DNA from: Panorpa germanica
Taxonomy: Eukaryota; Arthropoda; Insecta; Mecoptera; Panorpidae
Assembly (NCBI GenBank): GCA_963678705.1
Contig: OY783215.1
Coordinates: forward strand, 62,001 to 126,000
Direction: 5' to 3'
DNA: 64,000 nucleotides
This document shows positions 36,819-49,124 of the stretch, piece by piece (positions within the stretch are counted from its first letter, which is position 1; each line of letters starts with the position of its first letter). The position numbers and the translations under genes are program-made. The notes under the pieces are model-generated. The model worked only from the letters and a program-made list of their open reading frames with translations, was not told the origin of the DNA and made no database searches.

Positions 36819-37177
36819 CAGGGCCGGCCTTAGCCATTGCGAGGCCCTTAGCAGCAGATCTTTGCGAGGCACTTGTTCCTTGTATAATTTATATAAATTA
36901 TAAGTAAGTATTTTTGATGATAATTGACGAGAAATAAAATTTTTTATTGGAAGTTTTATAAAAGTTAACAAGTACAAAGACGACAAATATTAATGATGAT
37001 AAACTAAGGTACATGAATGCCTTGAAAGAAGACGCAATGATTCTTGTGGAATTTCTAAAGAGCGAGGCGCGAGATTCAAATACATATACACTAATGAATT
37101 TTTCTACTTGGGTTGTTGTGCGAGAATGCGAGGCCCGGGGCGGTTTCCCAGCTTTCCACCCCCAAAGGCCACCTCTG
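36819..37177 (+). mobile_element. Family A hAT-type MITE, full-length copy (A6)
   Basis: This 359-bp copy starts CAGGGCCGGCCTTAGCC, ends GGCCACCTCTG and is flanked by CTTGATGC (36811-36818) and CTTGTTGC (37178-37185), a 7/8 match. It is colinear with the 9012 and 22595 copies. The plus- and minus-strand frames of about 60 codons are family shadows. Confidence 0.92.
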
Positions 37178-37414
37178 CTTGTTGCTTATCTCTAGATAAA
37201 AATGTGACTGAAATAATGTAATTTGGTAAAATTGTAACATCCAAAAGACATATTTAAATAATGACTTATATGTATTTCCATGTACAATATGTCATAAACC
37301 ATTTGAGATGTCAAAAAGGATTCTTTTAAATGTAAGTATTTCTATTTCCATAGCAAAGACAACGTACTTGCACACACGATTGTTAATACGAGATCTCAAA
37401 GATCTAGAAAGTTA

Positions 37415-37784
37415 GGCACTCCGCACACGAGTCTACTGAGTGCAAACCTTAGCCCCGAATCTGCCCGAACTGGATGAGAATGGATCTGTATTGTTAGTGA
37501 GAGAACGTACGTATACGAGTGAGAGAAAACACACGGCACGAATGAAAGAAAACTGATTTCAAACTAGTGTTGAGCACGTTTTGGGGGACTGTGTTTCTAT
37601 GTCGCAGTGTGCATGCTTTTGATGGTGAGATCATGAGCAGAGATGTGCACAAATACTATTCAAACGTATTTAAATACATACATACAAATACGACACAATA
37701 AAATCTCCTATTTTCATTCAAGTTTTCATTGGAAACTTCGTTGCTCAGCTATTTTGCAATCAGTCGACTCGTGTGCGGAGGACC
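37415..37784 (+). mobile_element. Family B PIF/Harbinger-type MITE, complete copy (B5)
   Basis: This 370-bp element is flanked by TTA (37412-37414 and 37785-37787). Its ends are GGCACTCCGCACACGAG and CTCGTGTGCGGAGGACC. Inside are AGAGATGTGCACAAATAC and a CATACATACA run, resembling half of the hAT mini-element at 48991. It is non-coding. Confidence 0.92.
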
Positions 37785-37787
37785 TTA

Positions 37788-40314
37788 TTCGAAAACAGCT
37801 AACACAAGAACTTGTATATTCATCCAGCATCTTGTGAGCGGTGGTAGTGACATCTGTCGTCTTCTGTTGTCAACCTTGTCCCACTCAGACTCAGACTTAG
37901 ACCGTGTACTAACGCTGTTTCGCTGTTTCTTTGTTTTTTTTGAATCAATTCTTTTGTTGTTTTAGTTTCCTTCTCAGTATCAGTACCATTGCATTCACAA
38001 ACTAATATTTCACTAACTTCTGTGTTCTATTGAACGGAATACCAACATATGAGTTTTCCCAGTTTCCAGAACATTTTCATTCTGTTGATCGTAACACATG
38101 CTTAGCTATAAAGTATACATATACTTACATAGTACTTGTACATAGAATCTTTTGGTTTCAACATAGATGGGATTTTATATTAAAAATTCAATGATTCGAA
38201 CCCTATGGTAAAAGTCGGGCATTAAAGAGGATAGCGAAACACACACCGGTGATAAAAGCTCAGCCAAGGAATGGGGAAGTGGGGAGAATGGGGTGGAAGG
38301 ACACCACTCGAAGCAGGATAAATTCGTTACCTATTCAATTATGAAAATCATACAGGACGTGCTGAGTAAAAATACTGGCTCACGACTTAAAACACCGGGC
38401 ACTGGTGAACGTGATGCGGTGGGATGAACGTGAGGGGGAAGGGGTTAACAACATGCTGATGGTTTTAAATTCATACCACTTACAGGACATTTATCCACAC
38501 TTTGGCCAAATTCTGCAACAACGTGATGTGAAACACAATGACTAGATGACTCACTATATTCTTACAGTGAGTGTTCTAATATCAATTAAAATTAATGACT
38601 CTCGGTTCAACAAAATCTATTTATTGCTAGTAGACACAAACATTATTATTGTCAAAGTGCGTAATTAAATTCAATTCAAATTATTGTAGAGATTGGGTTA
38701 AAACAACTTCAAAGCAAAGACAATTCGATTTGGTTGTCCGTATCGTACTACCGTAAACCTCCCTCACCCGTCACGCCCCGCATCCTGCGATCCTTCACGT
38801 CCTCTTATGTCTAGGGAACTTCTCTGTAGGTACACCTATCAGTTCTAAGATGTGTGACGTCAATGGTAAAACAGCAACAGCAACAGCTCGATCAACAAAA
38901 GTTAAGAAGACAAATAAATGAAAAACAAACAAAACTTTGGAAAAATATTGCAATTGTTTATCTAAAAGATATGATGGGACGCACACAGAAGGAGAAGTAG
39001 GAGATAACAATAACATAAATATTATTTTATAAGGCAATCTGCTAGAGTGCCAGAAACCAAACCAGAACTACCAAATGTCTTATCTTATTTGCTTTGATTT
39101 TAGCAGTTTTATATTGATTTTAAACGTACACTAGTTTTTTTAACAGCAGATTTGAATATGTTCTCAATCTCTCAATACTGCGAGAGGTGGATCAGGTGTA
39201 TTACATACTCCAAACCAAATTAAATTCTCACACATCATCCATCATCGATTAATTTGTACACAGATATTCAGAGCGGATTAATGCCTCCTCGGAAAACTCG
39301 GAAACGTTTAAAAATTAGGACATGAAATTTAATGAATATGCAGACGGATAAGATGTAGCCGACTCCAAAAGTTTGTGCTAGGATATTGCAATTTACATTG
39401 CTGAATCCTTTTCATTTTCTATCATCTATTTTATATCTTTTAAAGGGTAGAATTTAGCTACTTTCAGTAAGATAGACACTGGGGGGATTTATTAATTCGA
39501 GATATTAGTATATAGATACAATAGTTTATACCTTCCTTTTATATTTTACATATAATAGCCAACTATTGCACACATTATAATTATCGACAATAGTCATTAT
39601 ACCTTCGCATGCAGTCCTCAGAGGTTTGCTGCTTCGCTGATTATTGTATCTCATCGGGGTAATCATTGACATTTACCTGATTATTTAAATTATTATGTAA
39701 ATAACACAATATTAATGAAATGACAAAATTTGATTACAAAATCTAACATTTGGGATTGAAGTATGGTTTGGTAGCTTCAGAATTTTATACCTAATTATGT
39801 TTCCATTTTGAAACCATTTTTGTTTAAATTATTAATTAATTATTCTCTGTTTTTGTAAAGCCTCAATACGTCATATGCGCTTGAAAAACAATAACGCATT
39901 GATCCCACTGGACTAGGCACAGAAACACAAATAAATTATTCAACTGCAATTAAAACGCAATTACATTAAAGCATACACAACAAATACATGGATTTTATGC
40001 AACTAGGTGAGTAATTAAGAAAAGAGAGAAATAATAAGGAAGATAATAATTGAAAAGTTGCAGTAAAACATTTGGTTCATTTTTTCCAGTCATTTGATAA
40101 ATAAAAGCGCCACGTCAAGTGCATCTACATACCTCTATTCAAACGATTTGATAAAAGTAAATAATATCAAACGAACATATTACATTACACACTGATGCAG
40201 TAATTAAAAAACGAAAAAATAGGAACAAAAAATAAATTAAACAAAACAAAAACACAAAAAGAAATTCTATAATAAATAAAATCAATTTTTGTACTCTACA
40301 AAGGAAAACCATTT
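37788..40314. other. Unique interval
   Basis: It contains G-rich patches at 38270-38310 and 38400-38450 and a possible pol III B box on the minus strand (38193-38203). No gene or repeat family copy is recognised. Confidence 0.4.
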
Positions 40315-40499
40315 TTATTTAATAACAGAAAAAAAATAATAATCAAATGGTATTGTAGTAGCAGCAATAATATTGCATGTGTACAATGGCCACTTAGGAG
40401 CAAAGAATAACTCAGAAATAAGCAGGGCGTCTATGATTCGATGTCGTGTGAGATGTAGGAAGGTATCACGGTCCCCACGGAAGATAACTTCAAGAAATC

Positions 40500-40735
40500 G
40501 AAATTTGAGTAATCGAATCAATATTGACAATCTCTTATTTTTACAGAATGTAGTTAAATGCAACCATGGTCTTTTTAGCATGAGTGGGTACCCAAACAAA
40601 AATGACATCTGTGATTCGTCCACAACAGCCCTTAAAGAAATAAAAGTCACGGTGTTTATGATACAAGCTTTATCGTTGAAAGAGGTTGTCTTTGATGTGT
40701 CACAAACACTCGTCTGCAAATAACATCATCCTGTG
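40500..40735 (-). pseudogene. Possible decayed non-LTR retrotransposon fragment (RNase H-like motif)
   Basis: In one minus-strand frame around 40577-40609 the peptide DVIFVWVPTHA resembles the strand and loop of the RNase H domain of some non-LTR elements (typically FVWVPSHxG). The frame closes just after it, and the longest minus-strand open frame here (134 codons, 40315-40719) uses a different register, as expected of a frameshifted relic. No other RNase H residues can be placed. This rests on one short motif and could be chance. Confidence 0.2.
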
Positions 40736-41014
40736 GCCCTCGTCGAATAAGCCACAGGATACGGATACGTCCATTCAATTTGGTTTGAAAACAATATCAA
40801 TTTGTAGTCTACACATATTAAGTTATTATTTTCATAGCACAAAAAGTTTCTAATTTTCTTATTGTCTATTGAACTATAAAAACCTTTTTTATAATTGATT
40901 GGTTAATGTAATTCAATTATTTATTTTCCACATTTTCACTTTTCAACTTCAGCGTTCGATAAAGTGATGAAATTAAATAATATTGCTGCAAGGAAAAGGA
41001 GTTTTTCTGTAGCT

Positions 41015-41245
41015 CAGGGGTCCCCAAACATTTCGGAGTTGGGTTGAAGAAACCCAATAACGTATTTGATATAATTCAGTTGCAAAATAAGTTACATCCA
41101 CCCTATTCATCAGGCTTAGCTAATAGTGTCCTTTCAAAAATATCACTAAATGAATAAATCAATGCTGAACCCAACGACTTTTGGAATTTCATTTTCTATT
41201 ACTTTACAAAAGACTCCGCGAGCTGCTGTTTTGGAACCCATGAAT
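41015..41245 (+). mobile_element. hAT-like terminal sequence, doubtful element
   Basis: The left side CAGGGGTCCCCAAACATTT is a classic hAT-type terminus. A possible partner, GTTTTGGAACCCATG, ends near 41245. The flanking octamers do not match, so the right border is uncertain and only the left end is persuasive. Confidence 0.35.
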
Positions 41246-41249
41246 GAAA

Positions 41250-43813
41250 AAATGTATTACGTATCTTCATCCGCTCCTTGCTTTTTCTGCTGTAACCTTT
41301 CGCGGTGAAGAAAGCGCGCCGCTAATTGTTTCAAAATAAGTCCATTCAATTATAAATTATTCAATTAATTAATTTCTTCCTTTCATTTCTTTCTCATGAA
41401 TCATCAAATTGAATAATTAAATAAAGTTGATTTTAAATAAACATAATGAATATTAACTGAAGTCAAAAACAAAAAGATTAAGGATCGTCCAAACCAGTAT
41501 GACTCCAACATGCGACATTCAATGCCATAATTGGTACTTAGCTACTTAGCTAAATCATGAGAACATTACCACGCGCTAGCCTTTCTGTCTACAATTTTAC
41601 CATCGGATCTTATTTCCTCTGTTAAACGGCTACAACTTTAGACCACAATGGCTATGGCTTGGGATTCCTTGGCTACAGGAATTCTTTAGTAAATGTGAGG
41701 ATCAACCATATATTTTATTTACAGCTCCGTCATTTTGTTCGCCCATCATCTACTTGACCCTTCGCATTGACACTTAGAGTAGGGAGGTAGTGGGGAGGAC
41801 GGAGGGGTGTCATAGGCCGATGATCTCAGATCGGAGGTCATAAGAGGCTTAGGTTACGTTTGATGCTTTATATTCGGAGAACGGCCTTCTTGAATACTAC
41901 ATTAAATGATTACAGTGTATATATCAGTGTGCGTGTGTGTGTATTTTTATTCACTTCTAAGTGAATAAGGCTGTTAGGAAAACATCTCAGTATGAAAGGC
42001 TCGCTCCAGGATTCCATAGAAATATAAATGATATTTTCTCATTATTTTCAATTTATAAATATGAAGTATTATCACATATAGAGGAAATATAACCGAAACA
42101 ACTTCTATATCACCTTTCTCTCTTGACGAGAATACAACATGAAAATAGTAAACACAGACTTTCAACAACAGCAGAAACGTTTATACTCGAAACATATGCC
42201 ATAAAATATCTCTGTCGCGATCGAATCGGAAGTCAAACACTAGCAGGCTGGTGTCAAGCACAAACGCTTTCGCTAAGATCTCGTTTCGACTCCGACAAAT
42301 GACTCGTATATATTATACACTTATATAATATTTTCTACATATGTTTATTTACGTCTAATATAAAATTCCAACTTGACGTTTCCGTCTACTTGACAAAAGC
42401 TCTCGAGTTCCCTTTGATGCGTCCCCTAAAATATATTAAAAGCTCGATTGATTCTGAATAAAAAACCAAATTTAAAGTGGACAAGAGCATCTATTTATGT
42501 TTAAGAATAAAAAAACATGATGTTGTAGAGGACATCAAATAATTTATATCCAATAAAAAACAACGATTTGTTGATACTAATAAAATTTACAGCAGGAGTA
42601 CAATTCAGAAGGCTGGGTGTTTTATTCCAGAGAAGGGAAAAGGGGTAGAGGGGTTTATTGCCTTTTTTTAAATATTCAAATGTTGGTTCTATTTGTTTTG
42701 CCACATATTTATGTCTGTTGACGACGACGTGCCGATGTCCAACGCAAAATCCTTTTATTTGGATCATACCGTGTTCGTGTTTATAACGGCGAATAAAATA
42801 AACGTTTGCTATCAAATTTATTAGACTATAGAACAGAAAGAGACGAACATACTATTCTGTTTTAAATTATTTGCTGGAAATCTTTTAGTACACAAATCAA
42901 CTGCATTTTAAAGCAAAGTACCGGAACTGAAATTATCCTTTTTATTTTCGATTGTATCAAAAACAAATATATATAAAAAAACATTGATATCATAATAATA
43001 AACAAAAATTCAGATTCATTGAAATTCTATTCGATAAGAGCAACGTTTATCCCTTCCCCCTTCCTTGAACGCATCCCCGCAATCCCCTCGCATTGTTATC
43101 GGAAGATTTATCAAATACTCAAATGCTTAGTAATCTAATCAAACATCGGGTTCTTATATAATATTATACATACATTCTCATGATGTATACTCAACTTGAA
43201 TTAAATACCCCCGTTAGCTACCCCCAGCACCCTTCACCATCATTGTCACCCCCTCTTGTTACATCCTAAATTGAGTGTGATAAAAATATTTTCCGTAAAA
43301 AAATAAAAATATTAAATTTAATATAAGATTCAAATCACAATGCGAAATTTTAAAGGATCTCATTTAAAAAACTCATGGAATATACTCGCCCAAGGATGGA
43401 GGCAGACGGGCAGGAAGTATACGAGTATGTGTTATGCCAGTAACATCAAGAATATAAGTTTCCAACGTTTTCCTTTAGCTTTTCATGCATATGAGTTGCG
43501 TTGTAAATGGTTTTCTCTTTCCGCTATGTTCTAGATCACCCGAAAGGTATACCGCACACCACACATAACCCCGCACCCTCTCCCTCACCCGCATCCCTAA
43601 ACGTAATCGTACATTGTGATTTAATTCCATGCGTAAAACGACTGAATTTTTTTTGCATTTTTCTTCAGGGTAAATATTTTATAACGGTACACTGAATATG
43701 AAAATTTACGTGACATAATAAATAAAACAAATTAAAACATTTTCTAACGACTGCACAACTCACCCCTGCATTAGGGACCCGGACGACTGGATTTAGAGAT
43801 GGAGGCATCAACA
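41250..43813. other. Unique interval
   Basis: It has a G-rich island at 41780-41810, a GTGTGCGTGTGT run near 41925-41942, C-rich islands at 43045-43090, 43200-43258 and 43545-43605, and a TACGAGTA at 43420-43427. No gene is recognised. Confidence 0.4.
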
Positions 43814-43986
43814 CAGGGTCTCGGGCCCGGATTTGAGGGAGGGCAGGCGGAGCTATTGCCCCCGGAGCCTCCACAATAGAGATAAAAAAATAGACGCAAA
43901 AAAATTGTTCCTTTTATTCGGAAAATAATTAGAGGCCTCCCCTCCTTCGTTGCCCCAGGGCCTCCACACCTCTAAATGCGGTCCTG
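43814..43986 (-). mobile_element. Family H hAT-type MITE, longer copy (H2)
   Basis: Its termini are CAGGGTCTCGGGCCCGG and CCTCTAAATGCGGTCCTG. Read on the minus strand, its body (CATTTAGAGGTGTGGAGGCC, then ATTATTTTCCGAATAAAAGG) is the same as the element at 5669, with extra GC-rich sequence at both ends. The flanking octamers CATCAACA and CAGAGTCT do not match, so the duplication is lost or the border is wrong. A GGATTTAGAGATGGAGGC stretch at about 43788-43807 suggests a second end alongside. Confidence 0.65.
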
Positions 43987-45201
43987 CAGAGTCTTGTGAC
44001 TTTTGTGCAAGAACCCAGTGTTCAGATGGAGCTATTAAATAGGATCACCCCTTTGGCAAACAGATTCGCAAACACAACCAAAAGAAATTGATCGCAGAAG
44101 TCGAAGTTTAAATGAATAAACATTTATTTACTGCAATTTTAGGAACAACATTATTGCAGTGTATACTTTTCTTTAAAGTCTGTAGCAACATTTATGATTT
44201 CATGTTTGTTTCAGTAACAGACAACCCCTGACTTTAACAATACAACCCCATTATATTCTGAACCATTATAAATATGTAATGTCACAAAATTATGTAGCAT
44301 ATATATTTAAAATAAAATAAACCAAAGAAATTGACCGCAGGGAATTAATTCTTGCATGGTGCACTTTAGTTTGATATAGTATTCAACTGACTTAACAATA
44401 AATTTAAAAGGTAGAAAACATCAGCTTTCTATTAAAAAGAATGATTATTTTCGCCGCGGCATGTCAACATACTTAGCAACCTCTGAAGGTTCACAGTCAA
44501 GTTTTATTACGAGTAGTAAAATAAAATAAAACTAGCGAAGTTGATGAAAAACTCTAAGTGAAAACTCGGGTTTTAAATGGATGCCGTAGCGTAGATAGTT
44601 TTATTGCTTTCTTTATCTTTCCTAACAAGGACTAATGTAGACCAGTCACTTGACTTCTTTTTCTACGTTTTTCTGATAAATGATAATCAAATACAAACAT
44701 TACATTCGGTAACAGAAGCAAATGGAATGTTCCCATAATGTAATTACAAGAGAATGGTGTTCTCACTGTCTGAATTGTTGAATTTTCGTTGCCGTGTTCG
44801 CCAAAGATTTTTAATATCAATTTCTTGAAGATGCACTTTACGATCGATGCTAATGACTTTCCTACAAAATGAAGTGGCTGAACGATGGCAACGTCCATTT
44901 TATAAAGTTAATGAATAATTTTAATATATATATTGTATTAAAAAAATATATTGTAAGTTTTATTAGCTTTTAAACTTTCTATGGATGCACTAATGGTTCT
45001 GATTCGTTCGCTTCACTGGTCGCAATGTCTTTGACCCAATAAACGGCAGCGACTCGGTATGACCTCAAATTATGTTTCTGTAAACGAGGACGTACTTCAC
45101 TGTAAAAGGAATGTAGGAAGTAGGGGAAACTCATCATTAAAAGGACCGTTCATGCATTTTGAATGGACTGAACAACCTCGAAGATTCAAATTTATTTATT
45201 T

Positions 45202-45219
45202 AGGTAAATTTATTTACCT
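45202..45219. repeat. Inverted repeat AGGTAAA...TTTACCT
   Basis: The arms are 7 bp with a 4-base loop, directly upstream of the 45230 palindrome. Confidence 0.85.
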
Positions 45220-45229
45220 TAAGAAACGT

Positions 45230-45249
45230 ACAATTTTACGTAAAATTGT
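45230..45249. repeat. Perfect 20-bp palindrome
   Basis: ACAATTTTACGTAAAATTGT equals its own reverse complement. Confidence 0.9.
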
Positions 45250-46015
45250 TGTTCACATATTCAACAAAATAACAACATTTGTACAGTGTTCCTTTACTCC
45301 AGCAAAGTTCACAAACAGCAGTAAACATCATTTTAATATTTCATATTATTCCGTTCATAAATTAATTACACATTCAAATCAGCTGGGAATTATAATAATT
45401 AATTATAATATACAAACATATTTAATTAGATTCGTTAACAAGTTTTAAACCAATTATGCGATTTCCAATTAATTTCACGAACAATACGTTTTTGTTAGAT
45501 AATGAAATACATCATATGTGATATTTTGCACAAAAACGTAGAAAACGTAGAAATTTTTACGTAAATAATATCGACATTATTACATAAAAAAAAGGAATAG
45601 TAATAGCCTAAAAATATAACTAAATACATGCAAATGTAAATAATTCAACCTTCAAAGAATTTTCTTTTCGTTCTACATAATAAACGTAACCTGGTTTTCA
45701 CCTATAGTTTTCCACAATATCATTTTCCGAGACTGTATTTGATTTCATTTCATGTACAGAATATTTCCACACGAATTTTTGAGTAAACTGCTTTAAATAT
45801 CTGAAGAAAAGGAATATCTCGGAAAATTGTATGACTGGCGTATAATAGAGACCCCACAGGCGCTTCAGGAGTTGAGAGGGAGTTCGCCCCTATTTAAGGG
45901 TAGCCGAGTTTAAACGACTGACTCAATCATTGGAGATGTACGAGTAAATATCAATCCATGTGAATATGTGAACAAATTAAGTTGTACATAATTTGTTTCT
46001 ACGATATACGTAGCA

Positions 46016-46033
46016 GCGTAGCATGCGCTACGC
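46016..46033. repeat. CpG-rich hairpin GCGTAGC-ATGC-GCTACGC
   Basis: Seven-bp perfect arms enclose a 4-base loop. Further TAGC/GCTA motifs occur on both sides (46009-46045) in otherwise AT-rich sequence. Confidence 0.85.
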
Positions 46034-48135
46034 GAGACTCGCTACGACCCATTTACACTTGAATGGGTTTAACATAACAATGTGGGTGGTGCAAAGCGGA
46101 AATGGAACGTCAATATGTCGTAGTCTGAAGAAATGGAGTTTGATTTTATAATTTGCACTAATGTATATAATCCATTAATGTAATTGAATTTTTGGTAACA
46201 TTCTTGTAAATTTGATAAAAGCTTGTCACCCTTGAACACCGTACCCCCTCCCCCCATCACGCCCTCAAGGAATACTTTTGTTAAATCAAATGGAAATACA
46301 CGCACATTCAAAACATGCCTGCTATGTAACTGCAGCTCAATTGTTTTGACATACTTGTAGCTCATTAATGTCGCATCTTAATTATCTAAATTGTTTAGAT
46401 CCATTATAGTTAATTAGCCGCATCAGCTAGATGATGACTTATCCAACTACATCGCTACATCGAATATAAATTTAAGCCAATTCTATAAAGACAGAGCTTA
46501 ATAGTAAATTCTAAACATAATTACTGTTTTAATTGGAATTAGACAATTAATTTAGGAGAGTGTACAATGCAATCAGTTTAATTATAATTGCTGGTTAGAC
46601 GGACGTTCGTTATGCCCCTCTCCCACCCACAACCTCTTACACATACACAAGCAGATACAAGGACACGGTCATGCTCCATCGTAATAGTAGGGTGGACCAC
46701 ATTTCGTTGTGTCTTTGTTTAAAATAACAGTTAAAAGCAACATGCAATAAAACCAGATTATTTAGCTAACTACAGACTAGACATAACCAGATGTACATTT
46801 CGAAAGACTAAAATTTCAACACAAATTCTAATTCTCAATCTCTCAACCTGCAACTTACAGTTTAAATATTTTAAGTTGCAAAGATAGACTGCTTATACTC
46901 TTCAATTAATATTTCAAGTAACTGACATCAAAACAAAACAACTTTGCAAATAGTATCGCTGGTCTGCAGCTTATAAATGCTGATTGTAAAAAGTATATGC
47001 TCGAACAGGCGACGAGAGATGACGGAATATACCACAATGCAAGTTCACTAGGAGTCCGAAGCAATGAAATCATTGAACAAAACTCCTAGTGTAAAGACAA
47101 GGGCCCCCTGCATTGGCGAATGATTCTACAGCAACACTATTCAACCAAATTAAAATAAAAAGAAACGATACTATTTAAACGAAATAATAATATTTTATTA
47201 TTGATAAATTCTAACATCTAACTAATAAAATTAATACGTAGATATATGTATAAAAGAATCCCCACCCCAATGTCTAAGGTATTGTGCTACATCAAGAATT
47301 ACTTTGTACAAAGTGAGGTTATGTCTTTCTATTTAAAATCATATTGTCAATACAAAGTCAATGATATGTAAAATACAATCTTTACAGTTTGTTTGTTGTA
47401 CATGTAAGTACAAATATATAATATATACATATATTATGGACATGGACTTACATTGCTTTTGTAGATTAGACAATCTCCTGGAGCACCGGGGTACAGTATC
47501 ACAACACTCACAAACACTTCAGTGTCATTAACACATAATCCTAATTAGTTTATCTTTTTTTATTCCACTAATTTTATAAAACAATGTGTAACAAAACCGT
47601 AATTTGTTCAATTACATATATGTATAGCACTGTACCCAAATTAAATTCAACAGGTGTTTCCCTACTACAACAAACTTTTTTAACTAAATCACACTGATAT
47701 GCTTTTAAATTTATTTAAACTATATCTTATAGTTTGTATTTATAATATTATTTAAAACTTTATTTTATTGAATATTTAACACACAACACTTCTGCATGCA
47801 CACAGTTCCTTAACCTTGCAAATACTGACAGCTGGTGTTTATATTTGCACAAAACAAGTCGGGACTTGTTACGACTCGGACTCGGGTAACGATAGAGTGT
47901 TTATATATAGTTAAACACAGTAAACAAATAATGTATTTTATAACAAAAGAAATATATTATTGAATTAATAATAACTTATTACGCACATGTCACGGTCAAA
48001 CTAATTAGCTTTCAGTACCACTACTGACATATCCCTATTTGAAACTAACGTAACCTGGAATGCACTGCACTGTAATTGTAGTAGATTTGTAAAAGGCGGC
48101 AATTGAACTAGATTCGAATTAATAGATCTACTTTT

Positions 48136-48182
48136 AATTACTTAATATTACTTAAAACTTAATTACTTAATTATTTAATATT
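48136..48182. repeat. Degenerate TTACTTAA tandem
   Basis: Four to five imperfect units built on TTACTTAA cover about 47 bp of very AT-rich sequence. Confidence 0.6.
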
Positions 48183-48990
48183 GTTTATTTACTTAAGAAA
48201 TGTATTTTAAAATTATAAAATGACTTTCAATAGGCAAATAAGAAACGAATTGATTCTGGATATAATTGAAATTGTCAGACAAATTGTAACTGGATAAATT
48301 GGATCTCAGAGTTGCCCTGAAACATGCAAAACTCTAGTGTTACATGATTATAAAAAAAGCCTAATTAAAATGTAGTATCAAAGAAGATTTAATCTAAATG
48401 GTTAACATTTGCATTTAACTGTTAATTGACATATTGGATCCCCTCCGTCCATTTCAATATAACTAATAAAATAGTCGTTCTGCCAGCAGCAATGCGTTAT
48501 ATTCTAGTAAATAATTAGTGAATTAATTGCTTGAATCAAAGGTTTAGAGCATACTCTACATTGAACATTCAGATTAGTTCAGAGCAGTCTTTCTGTTGTT
48601 AAATAATTCGAATGTAAATGAATGAATAACAATTTCTATCACCCATCAAGTTGTTTTCGGGTGGGATTGGATACTCCCTTAAAATAAACCGATACGTAAT
48701 GGAGAGAAGCTTTGAGCTTTCAGCTTTCAGTTTTCAATAGAGCTTTGGTGTACCAAAACGATGTATGTATTTTATTGACCAATAAATATAAATGGTTTCG
48801 TACGAGTATTAGCTTTTTATTCTTTGATGTGATGCCCGTATTTCACTGATTTAAACGAACAGGATCTGTTGGTAAACGTTGATGAATTGGAAAAGGGAAT
48901 AATTTGTAATCAATACGTTAAGAACATTAAAATCCAATCAATATATAATGTAGGAAGATATTTGAACGTTTCATCGGAGCTACAAATAAT

Positions 48991-49116
48991 CAGAGATGTG
49001 CACAAATGCTTTTCAAAAGCATTTAAATACCAAAATGCAAATACCCCGGTATAATAGGTATTTACTATTTTGTATTTGCATTTTGAGTATATGTATTTGA
49101 AAAACGCACATCTCTA
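48991..49116 (+). mobile_element. 126-bp hAT-type hairpin MITE with perfect duplication (G)
   Basis: It is flanked by CAAATAAT on both sides (48983-48990 and 49117-49124). Its ends are CAGAGATGTGCACAAATGC and GCACATCTCTA, where the last base should be G. The arms continue inward (AAATACCAAAATGCAAATACC against its complement), so the whole element can fold as one stem. It is non-coding. Confidence 0.9.
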
Positions 49117-49124
49117 CAAATAAT

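Larger units (their letters stand above)
43987..48982. other. Five-kb unique stretch
   Basis: Small structures are a 7-bp-arm stem (45202-45219) and a 20-bp palindrome (45230-45249) side by side, a CpG-rich hairpin (46016-46033), a C-rich run (46240-46262), a TTACTTAA-type degenerate tandem (48136-48182) and TACGAGTA at 44508, 45939 and 48801. The 129-codon frame at 45059-45448 lacks a recognisable domain and spans the palindromes. Confidence 0.45.

Noticed and set aside
40315..40719. Longest minus-strand open frame (134 codons), overlapped by a plus-strand frame of 116 codons.
   Set aside because: No domain, both strands are open, and a short RNase H-like motif lies in another register. At most it is a transposon relic.
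44083..44340. Near-duplicate CAAAGAAATTGAYCGCAG motif.
   Set aside because: Only about 18 bp with one or two differences and no extension; too short to call a repeat.
45059..45448. Open frame of 129 codons on the plus strand.
   Set aside because: AT-rich codons with no bias, spans two palindromes, no recognisable domain.
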